Below the pieces are notes generated by a model. It worked only from the letters and a program-made list of their open reading frames with translations, had not been told where the DNA came from and made no database searches. Position numbers and translations under genes: made by a program. DNA of 64,000 nucleotides from Streptomyces clavuligerus (GTDB lineage: Bacteria > Actinomycetota > Actinomycetes > Streptomycetales > Streptomycetaceae). Below, piece after piece: positions 18,445 to 27,281 of this stretch (position 1 is its first letter; the number at the start of each line of letters is the position of its first letter). Where the stretch lies: NCBI RefSeq assembly GCF_005519465.1, contig NZ_CP027858.1, positions 6,621,001 through 6,685,000 of the forward strand. Reading direction: 5' to 3'.

Positions 18445-19619
18445 GAGCCCTCTCCTCCCGCCGCCCCCTCGACCGCCCCCACCCGCACCGGCGCCCCGCC
18501 GCGCCCACGACCGTCCGCGAACGGCCGCCCCGAGCCGGGACACCTGCCTCCGCGCCGGGAACGGCCGGAGCCCGACCCGCCGCCGGTACCGAACGCGGCC
18601 CCGGCGCGGTGGTGTGCCCGTGCCGGGAACGACCGCGGCCCGCTGTTGCCGTGCGTACGGCTGCGGCCGGCGCCGCCGTGCCGTGCGCCGGTGGTTCCCG
18701 GGCACGGCGGGGTGGTGGCGCGGTGGCGCCGTGGCCGCCGTGCGGGCGGCTGGGGCGCGCTGCCCGGTGTGCGCCGGAGGCCGTGGCCCGCACCGGTGGT
18801 GGCGCGGTGGCGCCGTGCCGGGGAGCCGGTGCGGCGGGTCGGAGCCGTCCCGCCGGGCACGGGGGAGGGCCCGCCGTCGGCGTCCGTACGGCCGTATCCG
18901 CCCCAGGGCCGGGGCCCGCGCTGTCCGCCGGTGGTGATGTGGGCCCGCGGCGCACGGACCCCGGAACGGGGCGTTCCCGCCGTCGGGCACCTGCCGTCGT
19001 GTCCGGGGCCGGGCCGGGGCCCGGAGACCCGTGCGGACGCGGCGCGGTGCCGCGGTGGGGCGGGGACGCGGTGGTGCCGTGGCTGTGCCCGCTGCGCACG
19101 GCCGCGGTCGTGGCCGCCGTCGGCCGCCGACGCCCGGACGGGCACGGGGTGTTCCTGCGCCGGGACCGGCCGCGGCCCGCTGCCGCGCCGGGCCCCCGCG
19201 GTGCCGTCCGGCGGAAGGACGGGTGCCGTGGCGCGTGGTGTCTGCGGACGCACGGCGGAGGACGGGGGTACGCCCTCCCGTCCCCCGGGCCGCCGGGGCG
19301 CGGGGGAGTGCCTGCGAGCCGTCGCGACGCGGGCGGGACCCCGGTGGCACGACGGGAGGCCGTGGCCCGCACGGGTGACGGTGCCGTGCCGCCGTGCCGG
19401 GAACGCCCGTGGCCCGCCGTCGCCGTGCACGTGGCTGCGGCTGTCACCGGGTGCGGGCGTGGTGCGGTGGGGTGCGCCGAGGGCCGCAGGGCTCGGCGGA
19501 TCGCCGTTGACGCGGTGGTGCCGAGAACGGGGCGTCCCCGCCCTCGGGCACCTGCCGTCGGGCACGGGTCGCGGTCGCGGCGTCGGGACGGGTGCGGAAG
19601 GCAGGGAAGGCAGGGTCAT
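18441..19619 (-). CDS. Repeat-rich, probably disordered Pro/Arg/His/Gly protein of the eCIS operon
   Basis: This 392-aa ORF starts MTLPSLPSAPVPTPRPRP at an ATG that overlaps the upstream baseplate gene stop (ATGA), and it ends overlapping the ATG of the next gene (ATGA). The double coupling argues that ribosomes read it. The sequence has no hydrophobic core. It is built of degenerate repeats, for example PDGRCPRAGTPRSRHHR versus HDGRCPTAGTPRSGVRAP, and GDGGPRAFPARRHG versus GNSGPRSFPARAHH. The DNA is a diffuse repeat region, C-rich on the coding strand, unlike its neighbours. No family is recognised. It may be a rapidly expanding linker gene or simply tolerated filler. Confidence 0.5.
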   Translation of the reverse strand: MTLPSLPSAPVPTPRPRPVPDGRCPRAGTPRSRHHRVNGDPPSPAALGAPHRTTPAPGDSRSHVHGDGGPRAFPARRHGTVTRAGHGLPSCHRGPARVATARRHSPAPRRPGGREGVPPSSAVRPQTPRATAPVLPPDGTAGARRGSGPRPVPAQEHPVPVRASAADGGHDRGRAQRAQPRHHRVPAPPRHRAASARVSGPRPGPGHDGRCPTAGTPRSGVRAPRAHITTGGQRGPRPWGGYGRTDADGGPSPVPGGTAPTRRTGSPARRHRATTGAGHGLRRTPGSAPQPPARRPRRHRATTPPCPGTTGARHGGAGRSRTHGNSGPRSFPARAHHRAGAAFGTGGGSGSGRSRRGGRCPGSGRPFADGRGRGGAPVRVGAVEGAAGGEGS

Positions 19620-21670
19620 GACGGGGCTCCCGTGTCCTCGACCGGGATCAGCAGGGGGCGTTCGGGCCACACCAGGCGGTCCGCGCCGATGGGGTGGTCG
19701 GCGCACGCGGGCAGCCGTACCCCGTCGACGGTGAAGGAGAGCCGGGACACCGACAGCACCCCGTCGACCGTCAGCAGCCGCCGCACCAGCGGCGTGTGCC
19801 GCAGCGCGCCGCCGAACGGCCAGCCCGCGCCGTCGTCGCCGCCGCGCAGCGGGTCCAGATATCCGGTCACCGCGTCACCCGCCCGCGCCAGCACCGCCGA
19901 GCGGTCCTGGTCCGGGTCGAGGGTCACCCACGCCTCCACGGCGACCCTCCGGTACGCCACGGGGGCGGCGACCACCGTCACCCCTGCGGGCGCCACCGTG
20001 CCGGTGAGGAAGTCGGCCACCGCCTGGAGCGCGGCGGCGGTGGGCAGCGGCGGGCCCGCCGCCGGGTCCGCGTCCGGCAGGGGCTCCGGCACCACGAGCA
20101 CCCCCACCACACCGGGGATCGCGACCCCCGGGTAGCCGGGGTGCAGACCGGGCACACCCCGGGCGCGGGCCACCGCCGCTCCGGGCGCGCGGGTCGCCAG
20201 CAGCCCGTAGTCGGCGGGGGCCACGGCCCGCCCCCGGGCGCGCAGTTCGCCCACGCCCCGGCGGATCGCCTCCGCGTCCGGCTCGGCGTCCTCGCCCCCC
20301 GACGCCGGGAACGGATTGGTCACCCCGAGCACGAACGGCAGCGCGGTCACCACCGCGTTGACGGCTCCCGCGGCGACCGTGCCCGCCGCGCCGCCGCCCA
20401 CGCGGTACCGCACCGCGCGCACATTGCGGAACCCCGGCGGCACGGCCGCGCCGTGCACCCCGTCCCCGAAGGCCACCTCGCCGGTGGCGTGGTCCACGGT
20501 GAACACCCGGTCGTCCGCGCCGTACGCGGCCAGGCTCTCCACCTCCTGCCAGCGGGCGGCGGTCGGCACGGTGGTCCCGAAGACATCGCCGCCCGTGTCG
20601 TCGTCGACCTCGATCACCAGCGACCCGGCGAGGATCGGCACCTGGCTCAGCCGCAGCACCCGGCGGCCCGCGCCGGAGACGTCCTGCACCGGTTGCAGCG
20701 GCTCGTCGCGGACCGTGCGGGCGGCGGTCGCCGCGACCGTGTTCAGCCGCAGCCCCGACACCACCGGGCCGGGCCCGTCGAAGGCGCCGTGCGCGATCCG
20801 CAGCCGCAGCCAGCGCAGCGGCGGCCCCTGCCGGAACCCCGCAGGAGTGCCCGGCGCCCACGTCCGGGGCACCCGCAGCTCCACGGTGCCGCTCCCGCGC
20901 AGCCCGTCCGTGCCGTCCCGGACCACCTCGGCGGGGACGAACCGGGTCCCGTCCAGGACGTCCCACTCCAGCAGCGGCCCGGCGGGCGGCGGGAGTTCCG
21001 CGCCACCGGAGCGCGCGGGCGCGGGCGGCACCGCGACCACCACGAGCCCCAGCGACAGCCGGGGGTACGGGGCCGCCGCCCCGGCCAGCGCGATCCACAG
21101 CCCGTCGCCCGGCCGGGGGTCCCGGCCGAACGGCGCGAACGGCCGCCCCGGCCCGGCGGGCCCCAGCGGCAACTGCTCCGGCGTCCCCGCCTCCTGCACC
21201 GCGAGTGCCGCCACCGTCGCCGGGGTCGCGTACAGGTCGTCGTCCGTCTCGTAGACCACCTGGCCGTCCGGTCCCGGCGCGGCGGCCTGGAACCCGGCCG
21301 GGACGAGCACCGACGCCCCGTCCGGCGGGTTCACCGTGAACTCCAGCAGCGCGGCGGCCGGCCCGGCGGGCCTGCGCCGCACCCCGGCCGTGGCCAGGTG
21401 CTCCGCGAGGATCTTCTCCGGCAGCCGGTTGACCCGGCTCAGCACCGGCTCGGCCTGGGTGCCGAACAGCCGCACCAGCGCGACCCCCGCGTCCTGGCGG
21501 TCCGACGCGGTCCAGTCGGGGGTGTATCCGGCGATCCGGCCGCGCACCGCGCCGCGGACGGCCTCCCGGGTCGCGTCCACCAGCTCCGGCTGCACACCGC
21601 TCGGGCCCGGGCCCGGCACCATCCGGCCCTCCGCGCGCGCCCCGCGCTCCCACCACACACCGTCGGTCAT
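19616..21670 (-). CDS. Baseplate J-like protein, second (684 aa)
   Basis: This 684-aa protein starts MTDGVWWERGARAEGRMVPG; its ATG overlaps the stop of the preceding J gene (ATGA). Baseplate-J hallmarks include the N-terminal VRGRIAGYTPDWTASDRQDAG with GVALVRLFGTQAEPVLSRVN, the middle EVAFGDGVHGAAVPPGFRNV, and the C-terminal YLDPLRGGDDGAGWPFGGALR followed by TVDGVLSVSRLSFTVDG. These proteins (T4 gp6-like, Afp11/Afp12 class) form the wedge ring of the baseplate. The long, coupled operon context agrees. Confidence 0.88.
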   Translation of the reverse strand: MTDGVWWERGARAEGRMVPGPGPSGVQPELVDATREAVRGAVRGRIAGYTPDWTASDRQDAGVALVRLFGTQAEPVLSRVNRLPEKILAEHLATAGVRRRPAGPAAALLEFTVNPPDGASVLVPAGFQAAAPGPDGQVVYETDDDLYATPATVAALAVQEAGTPEQLPLGPAGPGRPFAPFGRDPRPGDGLWIALAGAAAPYPRLSLGLVVVAVPPAPARSGGAELPPPAGPLLEWDVLDGTRFVPAEVVRDGTDGLRGSGTVELRVPRTWAPGTPAGFRQGPPLRWLRLRIAHGAFDGPGPVVSGLRLNTVAATAARTVRDEPLQPVQDVSGAGRRVLRLSQVPILAGSLVIEVDDDTGGDVFGTTVPTAARWQEVESLAAYGADDRVFTVDHATGEVAFGDGVHGAAVPPGFRNVRAVRYRVGGGAAGTVAAGAVNAVVTALPFVLGVTNPFPASGGEDAEPDAEAIRRGVGELRARGRAVAPADYGLLATRAPGAAVARARGVPGLHPGYPGVAIPGVVGVLVVPEPLPDADPAAGPPLPTAAALQAVADFLTGTVAPAGVTVVAAPVAYRRVAVEAWVTLDPDQDRSAVLARAGDAVTGYLDPLRGGDDGAGWPFGGALRHTPLVRRLLTVDGVLSVSRLSFTVDGVRLPACADHPIGADRLVWPERPLLIPVEDTGAPS

Positions 21671-23613
21671 TCCAGCCCCTCCCCGCCGCCCGACGCGGCG
21701 CTCACCCGGGTCCGGACCGACCGCAGCACCGGCAGCTCCGCCGCCCGCAGCCGCACGTCCCGGCAGTCCTCCCCGGGCGCGGCGCCGTCGAGACCGATCG
21801 CGACACCGGCGACCTCGGCCAGGTCGCCCAGCGCCCGCTGCGCGGCCCGCAGCAGCGCCGCGGGCCGCAGCGGCCCGCCGAACGGCCACCCCCCGGCGTC
21901 CTCGCCGCCCACCAGCGGATCGAGATGGCGGCGCAGCGCCGCCGTGAGAACCGCCGCCACCCGCGCCCGGTCGGCGGGGGCGCCCGCCAGATCCACCCGC
22001 AGCGCCACCTCGCGGTAGTCGGGCGGGCGGACGAACACCTCCGAGGTGAGCAGCCGCGCCCCGGCGAGCCGCCGGGCCACCGCGCACAGCGCGCCCGGGT
22101 CCGGCACGGGCGCGGCGACCTGCCCCGCCGGGTCGTCGTCCCGGGGCACCCCCGGCACGATCCGCACGGTCACCGCGCCCGGCACCGCGGCGCAGGGGAA
22201 ACCGGGGTGTTCCCCGACCGAGGCGTGGGCGCGGGCCACGGCGACCCCCGGGGTCGTGCGCGCGAGGGTGACGAAGTCCTCGGCGGTGACCGCCCGGGTC
22301 ACCTCGCCGAGCGAGCCGCCCGCGCGGTCGCGGGCCCCGGCGACCGTCTCCGGGTCCGCGCCGCCCGCCGCCTGCACCGGGTTGGCGCCGCTCAGCGCGC
22401 CCCGCCGGGCGATCGGGCCGTCGGCGGGCAGCCAGTTGTCCGTCAGCCCGCCGTTGCCCTCCCGGCCGCCCCCGAGCCCGTACACGACGTGGACCTCGTC
22501 CCCGGGCCGGGGGACGGCGCCGGTGAGCCCGTCGCCGAAGACGAGCGCCCCGGCGGCCCGGTCGAGGGTGAAGACCCGGTCGCCGGGCGCGCCGAAGGTG
22601 AAGTCCGGGACGGGCCGCCACTCCTGACCGGCGATCACCGCCGCCGCGTCCAGGAGCCGCCCCCCGGCGTCCGGGAGCACCAGCCGCTGACCGGGCAGTT
22701 TCAGCCATGCCTCGGTCTGCTCCGCCACCTCCCGAGCGGTGGCGGTCCGCCGCCGGCGGTTGCGCGCGGCGGACACGTTGACGTCGAGCCGCAGCAGCCG
22801 GGGCGGCGCGGCGAAGGTCGCCGCGTCGGCGGTGAGCAGGACGCCGCGGTCGAGGGTGGTCCAGTCGGCCGGGGGGTGGAGCCGCACCACCCCCGGCCGC
22901 CGCAGCCCGGCCGTGCCGTCGTCGACCCGTGCGAAGGCGCCCGCCCGGTCCGTGCCCGGCCGGAACCAGGACCAGGTCAGCTCCGCGGGCGGCGGGACGT
23001 CCCCGACCGCCCCCGGCAGCCAGGACGGCACGCACGCCGCCGGGGCGTCCAGGCCGAACAGCAGGGACAGCGGCCCCGGCGCCGGATGCGCCCCGGCCAG
23101 CGGCAGGGTGAGGGCGACCCGGGCCGGGCCGCCGTCGGCCGCGAGCAGCGCCACCGGCCGCCCGGTCCGCAGATCCGCCGTCCGGTCGCGGTCGGTGACG
23201 ACGGTGATCCCGGCCGAGGGGTCGAGCGGATAGACGGCCACGTCGTCGTCGAGACAGAAGGGGATCAGCCCCCGCGGGTCCCGGGACAGCGCGGTCCCCG
23301 CGGGGACGACGGGCACCGCCGTGTCCGGCCACTCGGCGGTCAGCCGCAGCACGGTGGCCGCCGGGACGGCGGGCCGCGGCGGATCGCTGCCCAGCAGCCG
23401 CAGTATGGCCACCACCAGCGCGTCCGGCACCTGGTCCAGCCAGTACAGCCGCTGCTCCAGCAGATAGGCGAAGAGCTCCAGCAGGGTGACCCCGGGGTCC
23501 ACGGGCGCGTGCAGCGTCCAGCGCCCGTCGGACTCGGCGGGGATGCGGCGGCGCACCGCCGCCATCATGTCGGCCCAGGTGAGATCGTCCAGCCGGGGCG
23601 GGGGCAGGGTCAT
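21667..23613 (-). CDS. Baseplate J-like protein, first (648 aa)
   Basis: This 648-aa protein opens with LDDLTWADMMAAVRRRIPAE, then PGVTLLELFAYLLEQRLYWLD, the typical N-terminus of eCIS baseplate J proteins. Later landmarks are ALVFGDGLTGAVPRPGDEV, RAVTAEDFVTLARTTPGVAVARA and HLDPLVGGEDAGGWPFGGPL. It should form the wedge with its neighbour, around the hub and spike. It overlaps the gp25 gene upstream and the second J gene downstream by 4 bp each. Confidence 0.9.
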   Translation of the reverse strand: MTLPPPRLDDLTWADMMAAVRRRIPAESDGRWTLHAPVDPGVTLLELFAYLLEQRLYWLDQVPDALVVAILRLLGSDPPRPAVPAATVLRLTAEWPDTAVPVVPAGTALSRDPRGLIPFCLDDDVAVYPLDPSAGITVVTDRDRTADLRTGRPVALLAADGGPARVALTLPLAGAHPAPGPLSLLFGLDAPAACVPSWLPGAVGDVPPPAELTWSWFRPGTDRAGAFARVDDGTAGLRRPGVVRLHPPADWTTLDRGVLLTADAATFAAPPRLLRLDVNVSAARNRRRRTATAREVAEQTEAWLKLPGQRLVLPDAGGRLLDAAAVIAGQEWRPVPDFTFGAPGDRVFTLDRAAGALVFGDGLTGAVPRPGDEVHVVYGLGGGREGNGGLTDNWLPADGPIARRGALSGANPVQAAGGADPETVAGARDRAGGSLGEVTRAVTAEDFVTLARTTPGVAVARAHASVGEHPGFPCAAVPGAVTVRIVPGVPRDDDPAGQVAAPVPDPGALCAVARRLAGARLLTSEVFVRPPDYREVALRVDLAGAPADRARVAAVLTAALRRHLDPLVGGEDAGGWPFGGPLRPAALLRAAQRALGDLAEVAGVAIGLDGAAPGEDCRDVRLRAAELPVLRSVRTRVSAASGGGEGLE

Positions 23614-24014
23614 GGTGTACTCCCCAGCAGACCCGTGTAGTACGGGAAGACCAGATTGGCCTTGGTGTTGCTGCGCCGGACGCGGTACTCGACCGAGACG
23701 GTCACCCGGGACCCGTCGACGGGGTCGGTCTCCGCGCGGACCGACTCCAGCTCCACCCGGGGCTCGTGGTCGCGGACCGCGTCCGCGATCGAGCCCTCCA
23801 GGTCGCGCAGGCTCTGCACGCTGCCCGGCGCGAACACCGACTCCTGGGCGCGGGTGCCGAGATCGGGCCGCATCACCCGCTCGCCGAGCGCCGTCAGCAG
23901 CAGCGCCCGCAGACAGTGCTCGATGCTCTCCTCGCCGACGGCGTAGCCGAGCCGCCCCGCCTCGTCCGGCAGGACCGGGAAGCGCCAGCCCGTTCCGAGG
24001 AAGTCCTCGCTCAT
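23610..24014 (-). CDS. GPW/gp25-family baseplate protein (Afp9-like)
   Basis: This 134-aa protein reads MSEDFLGTGWRFPVLPDEAG, then EESIEHCLRALLLTALGERVMRPDLG and YYTGLLGSTP, matching gp25-type baseplate proteins, which link wedge and sheath and nucleate sheath assembly. Two in-frame ATGs exist (24020 and 24014). I choose 24014 because GGGGAG lies six bases before it and it overlaps the spike gene stop as ATGA. Confidence 0.9.
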   Translation of the reverse strand: MSEDFLGTGWRFPVLPDEAGRLGYAVGEESIEHCLRALLLTALGERVMRPDLGTRAQESVFAPGSVQSLRDLEGSIADAVRDHEPRVELESVRAETDPVDGSRVTVSVEYRVRRSNTKANLVFPYYTGLLGSTP

Positions 24015-24715
24015 GCGCATCTCCCCTTCTTGGCCAGGACGGACGCCGGGTCCAGCGGCACGGCCGGCGGCCCCGTCGGCCCGGCGGCGGACGGATGGGT
24101 GTGCATGTTGAACGCCGCGAGCAGCGCGTTCCCCAGCACCAGCGGCTCGGTGGCGCCGCCGCCGAGGTCGATCGCGGGGGAGTCGACGGTCACCCTGGGC
24201 GCCGTCAGCGTGATCTCCCCCTGCGCGGAGACGGTCACGCTGCCGCCCGGCGCGGCGGTGATCCTGACCGCCTTGCCCTCGTCGTCCAGCTCCACCACAT
24301 GCCCCGCCGCGGACGTGATCCGCACGGCGGCCTTCGCCCGGGTGTCGTCGAGGACGACCTCGTGCCCGTGCCGGGTGCGGATGGCCTTCTGGTCGCGTCC
24401 CCCGGTGCGCGCGGTGGGTGGCTTGTCCTGGCCGTTGTAGAGCCCGCCCACCACGATCGGGAAGCGCATGTCCCCGTGGACGAAGGCGACCAGCACCTCG
24501 TCGCCCTTCTCCGGGACGAACACCGTGCCGTAGCCGCCGCCCGCGTACGGCTGCGCGACCCGGCACCAGTCGGTGACCGTGCTGCCGTCGAACCAGGGGA
24601 AGGTGAGTTTGACGCGGGCCTCGTCGTCGCCGTCGTTCTCCACGACGAGCGCCTCGACGACACCGTAGTACCGCTTGTCGGTGGAGCGGGCACGCGGAGT
24701 GGTCCTGCTCGTCAC
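24011..24715 (-). CDS. VgrG/gpV-like central spike protein (Afp8 C-terminal-like)
   Basis: This 234-aa protein has the OB-fold core of phage baseplate assembly protein V: KRYYGVVEALVVENDGDDEA, RVAQPYAGGGYGTVFVPEKGDEVLVAF and PIVVGGLYNGQD. The C-terminal part becomes a repetitive beta-helix (VVELDDEGKAVRITAAPGG, VTVSAQGEITLTAPRVTVD), as in spikes, ending with NMHTHPSA, a metal- or PAAR-contact-like His motif. It forms the needle tip with the hub protein encoded just upstream (ATGA overlap). Confidence 0.9.
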   Translation of the reverse strand: MTSRTTPRARSTDKRYYGVVEALVVENDGDDEARVKLTFPWFDGSTVTDWCRVAQPYAGGGYGTVFVPEKGDEVLVAFVHGDMRFPIVVGGLYNGQDKPPTARTGGRDQKAIRTRHGHEVVLDDTRAKAAVRITSAAGHVVELDDEGKAVRITAAPGGSVTVSAQGEITLTAPRVTVDSPAIDLGGGATEPLVLGNALLAAFNMHTHPSAAGPTGPPAVPLDPASVLAKKGRCA

Positions 24716-25893
24716 TGGTCCCCCTGATGAATCCGCCGGCCGGTGAACTGGGTGAAGAAACCACTGGTGTTGAGGGTGTGCTCGACCCGTTTCACGAAGT
24801 ACGTCCCGGAGAACCGGCGGCCGAGGCCGTAGATCTCCAGGTTGTCGCCCGGCCGCAGCTCCGGCAGCCCCGCGACCCGGCCGGTCGCGGTGATGAACTC
24901 GTACGCCCGCTCCCGCAGCAGGCTGATCGCCAGCTCCCGGGCCTCCTGATCGCTGGAGACCGGGGCGTCGACGACCACCTCCTGACGGCCCTGGAGCGTG
25001 CTCTCGGCCACCTGGGGGCCGCTCTGCCCATCGGCCGTGTTCTGCCCGGCGGGCAGGTTCTCGGCGGTGGCGGTGAACGCGATCGCCGCCTTGGTACGGG
25101 GGTCCCAGCCCCGCACGGTGACCTTGCTGACCTGCTGGGACACCGTCAGGGTCGGGGTGAAGTCCAGCAGGTTGGGCACCAGCCCCGCGGGCTGGGCGCT
25201 CGGCCCCGTGGACAGCCCCGGCGCGTACGCCAGCCGGTACAGCCGGATCGGGCGGCCGTCGCGGCCGTCGGTGGGGCGGATGAAGTGCAGGGTGTCCTGG
25301 CCGGAGGCCGCGTCCGGCAGGATGTAGCAGTCGAAGTCGAGCCGCTTGGCCCGTTCCATCAGAAAGCTCGCGTCGTCCTGGTTCTTCTGCACCACCAGGT
25401 CGTGGACGGCCCCCTCCCGGGTGACCTCGATCCGGAGCTGATTGCGGAGCGCGATCTGCTCCGCGATCCGCCAGTCCGGCATATTGCGGTAGATCTTGGG
25501 CTCGGTCTCGGCCGGTTTGCGGTCCTTCAGCCGCAGCATCCCGTCCACCCCGCTGACGGCGACCGTCGGCGACTCGTTGTCGGAGAACTTCGGACTGAGC
25601 GTGCTGATCGTCCCGGTGGCCACGGTGAGCAGCTTGTCCGCGTAGCCGAGCCGCACCGAGACCCGGCCGCCCAGCCGGAACGCGCGCGAGTCGCTGTGCT
25701 TGAACCGCAGCCCCACGTCGTCCCAGTTGTTCAGGGTCAGATCGAACCCCGACATCTCCTCGATGTCCCGGTGCACCTTGATGTCGATGACGTCGTTCTT
25801 CGTGGACGGGTCCACCTCAAGGCCCTCGATCCGCACCTCGAACTCGGGCGCGTACCGGTCCGGGGAGGCGATCTCGGGCGTGGGGGAGGTCAT
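24712..25893 (-). CDS. Baseplate hub protein, phage late control gpD/gp27-like
   Basis: The 393-aa protein carries the gpD/VgrG N-terminal fold: FEVRIEGLEVDPSTKNDVID, then GGRVSVRLGYADKLLTVATG, RIAEQIALRNQLRIEV, SFLMERAKRLDFDCYIL, and a C-terminal LRPGDNLEIYGLGRRFSGTY with VKRVEHTLNTSGF. In eCIS such proteins trim the tube and hold the spike. Here hub and spike are separate genes, whereas many systems fuse them as VgrG. It follows the LysM gene by 10 bp. Confidence 0.9.
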   Translation of the reverse strand: MTSPTPEIASPDRYAPEFEVRIEGLEVDPSTKNDVIDIKVHRDIEEMSGFDLTLNNWDDVGLRFKHSDSRAFRLGGRVSVRLGYADKLLTVATGTISTLSPKFSDNESPTVAVSGVDGMLRLKDRKPAETEPKIYRNMPDWRIAEQIALRNQLRIEVTREGAVHDLVVQKNQDDASFLMERAKRLDFDCYILPDAASGQDTLHFIRPTDGRDGRPIRLYRLAYAPGLSTGPSAQPAGLVPNLLDFTPTLTVSQQVSKVTVRGWDPRTKAAIAFTATAENLPAGQNTADGQSGPQVAESTLQGRQEVVVDAPVSSDQEARELAISLLRERAYEFITATGRVAGLPELRPGDNLEIYGLGRRFSGTYFVKRVEHTLNTSGFFTQFTGRRIHQGDQ

Positions 25894-25903
25894 CGCGGTC
25901 CCC

Positions 25904-26575
25904 TCACGGCAGCCGGGGCACGGACAGCACCCGTCCCGGCCGCAGCTCGCGCGGATCGCTGATGCCGTTGGCGCGCGCCAGCTCCCGCCAGGCGTCCGGC
26001 CGCCGGTACACCGCGGCCGAGATGCTGCTGAGGGTGTCGCCCCGGCGCACCACGTACGTCTTGTCCACCGTGGGCGAGGAGAGCGGGTTCCGCGCGGTCT
26101 GCGCCGCCGCCGTGCGGTACTCCTTGAGCGTCAGGTCGAGCAGCGCCCGCAGCGGCACCCCGTCCTGGCGGAACATCTGGTACTGCACGTCCAGCTTCTC
26201 CACGACCCCCGTGAACACCGACTGGTCCCAGACGAAGCGGACCACCGGCGGCGCGTGCTCCCGGCTGTCGGGGCGCATCAGGTTCCGCAGCGCGTCGACA
26301 TACGCCGTCCGGACGTTCTCCAGCGTGTCGGAGGTGTCCATCAGCGCCTGGACGCTCAGGGTCTCCGTGCCGCCGCGCACGAACTGGAGCGGCGGGGTTT
26401 CCAGCCCCGGGATGGTGATCTCCGCGAACGTGTTGCTCTTGCTCAGCTTGTAGTCGGTCGGGTTGAACCGCAGCGGGATGCGCCGCTGCCGCTCGTCCGC
26501 GATCACCGGCCGGACGATCTCCAGCCGGGCCTGGGCGGCGCGCTGCCGGGCGAAGGACACGGGCGTCACACTCAC
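25904..26575 (-). CDS. LysM-domain tail protein (Afp7-like)
   Basis: This 223-aa protein starts at a GTG (26573-26575) that overlaps the upstream stop (GTGA). The N-terminal domain contains RIPLRFNPTDYKLSKSNTFA, conserved in Afp7/gp53-like inner baseplate proteins. The C-terminus is a LysM-like domain: TYVVRRGDTLSSISAAVYRR then WRELARANGISDPRELRPG. In contractile systems this protein probably joins the hub to the tube rather than binding the cell wall. Confidence 0.9.
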   Translation of the reverse strand: MSVTPVSFARQRAAQARLEIVRPVIADERQRRIPLRFNPTDYKLSKSNTFAEITIPGLETPPLQFVRGGTETLSVQALMDTSDTLENVRTAYVDALRNLMRPDSREHAPPVVRFVWDQSVFTGVVEKLDVQYQMFRQDGVPLRALLDLTLKEYRTAAAQTARNPLSSPTVDKTYVVRRGDTLSSISAAVYRRPDAWRELARANGISDPRELRPGRVLSVPRLP

Positions 26576-26757
26576 GGCTGTCCCTCCCCGTCCCCGATAC
26601 GGCGCTCGGAGCGGGTGTGCTCCGCCCGCGCGCAGGCGTTCTCGTACAGCCGCGACCACGCCTGGATGTGCTGGTTGAACAGCCGGGTGAAGACCTTGCC
26701 GTCGTCGCCCTCCACCTGGAAACGGACCTCCAGATGGTGAATGATCACCTTCGGCAC
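26572..26757 (-). CDS. Small eCIS protein, Afp6-like (61 aa)
   Basis: A GTG start (complement of 26755-26757) follows a strong GGGGAGGTGA site. The 61-aa product VPKVIIHHLEVRFQVEGDDG then KVFTRLFNQHIQAWSRLYEN has the size, position and leading beta-strand of the small Afp6/Pvc6 (DUF5908-like) proteins that sit between tube and LysM genes. The family match is based on position and pattern. It is coupled to the LysM gene by a GTGA overlap. Its role is unknown; an inner baseplate or tube-initiation function is likely. Confidence 0.7.
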   Translation of the reverse strand: MPKVIIHHLEVRFQVEGDDGKVFTRLFNQHIQAWSRLYENACARAEHTRSERRIGDGEGQP

Positions 26758-26762
26758 CCCGG

Positions 26763-27281
26763 TCACCTCCCCTGGGCCGGCCATGCGGCCGCCGCCGGCA
26801 CGGCGTCCTGGAGCACCTTCGTCAGCCCCTCGTGCGCGATCTCCAGGGACTCCACCGCGACCGCGTTCTGCTCGCCGTGCAGATCCGGGCCGCTCCACTT
26901 GGCCGCGAGCCCGCCGTGGAACGCCCACGCGGCGGCGGGCACCCCGTCCTGGCCGAGCAGGACCACCGCGCCGTCGCGGCGGGCCCCCAGCGCGTCCGAC
27001 AGACCCGCCTGGTACCAGGCCCACAGCCCCGGGTCACGGACCACCCCGCGCTTGAGGACGATCCGGTTCCAGCTGTGCCGCAGCGGCAGCTGGTGCACCG
27101 AGTCATTGCGCCCGCCCTCCGGGTACGCCGTCACCTCCAGTTGGGCGCCCATCCCGGTGACCTCCTGGAACGCCCCCGAGGCCACGAGCGGCAGCAACAG
27201 CGCCTGCGCTCCCGGCAGATAGGCGTCCCCGGCGTCCAGCGTCACCAGGAAACGGAACTTCGGCAACGGTTCCAGGGTCAT
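26763..27281 (-). CDS. Tail tube protein 2 (T4 gp19-like)
   Basis: This 172-aa protein reads MTLEPLPKFRFLVTLDAGDA, SGAFQEVTGMGAQLEVTAYP, then HSWNRIVLKRGVVRDPGLWAWY and VAVESLEIAHEGLTKV. The FxEVTGM...LKRGV pattern is shared with phage tube proteins. It is probably the initiator ring linking the main tube to the baseplate (Afp5 position). Its ATG overlaps the second sheath gene stop. Confidence 0.9.
   Translation of the reverse strand: MTLEPLPKFRFLVTLDAGDAYLPGAQALLLPLVASGAFQEVTGMGAQLEVTAYPEGGRNDSVHQLPLRHSWNRIVLKRGVVRDPGLWAWYQAGLSDALGARRDGAVVLLGQDGVPAAAWAFHGGLAAKWSGPDLHGEQNAVAVESLEIAHEGLTKVLQDAVPAAAAWPAQGR

Noticed and set aside
16483..19734. Plus-strand open frame of 1083 codons over the wedge and repeat region
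   Set aside because: It is antisense to the wedge gene, which has clear tail-protein-I motifs, and itself has no recognisable domains.
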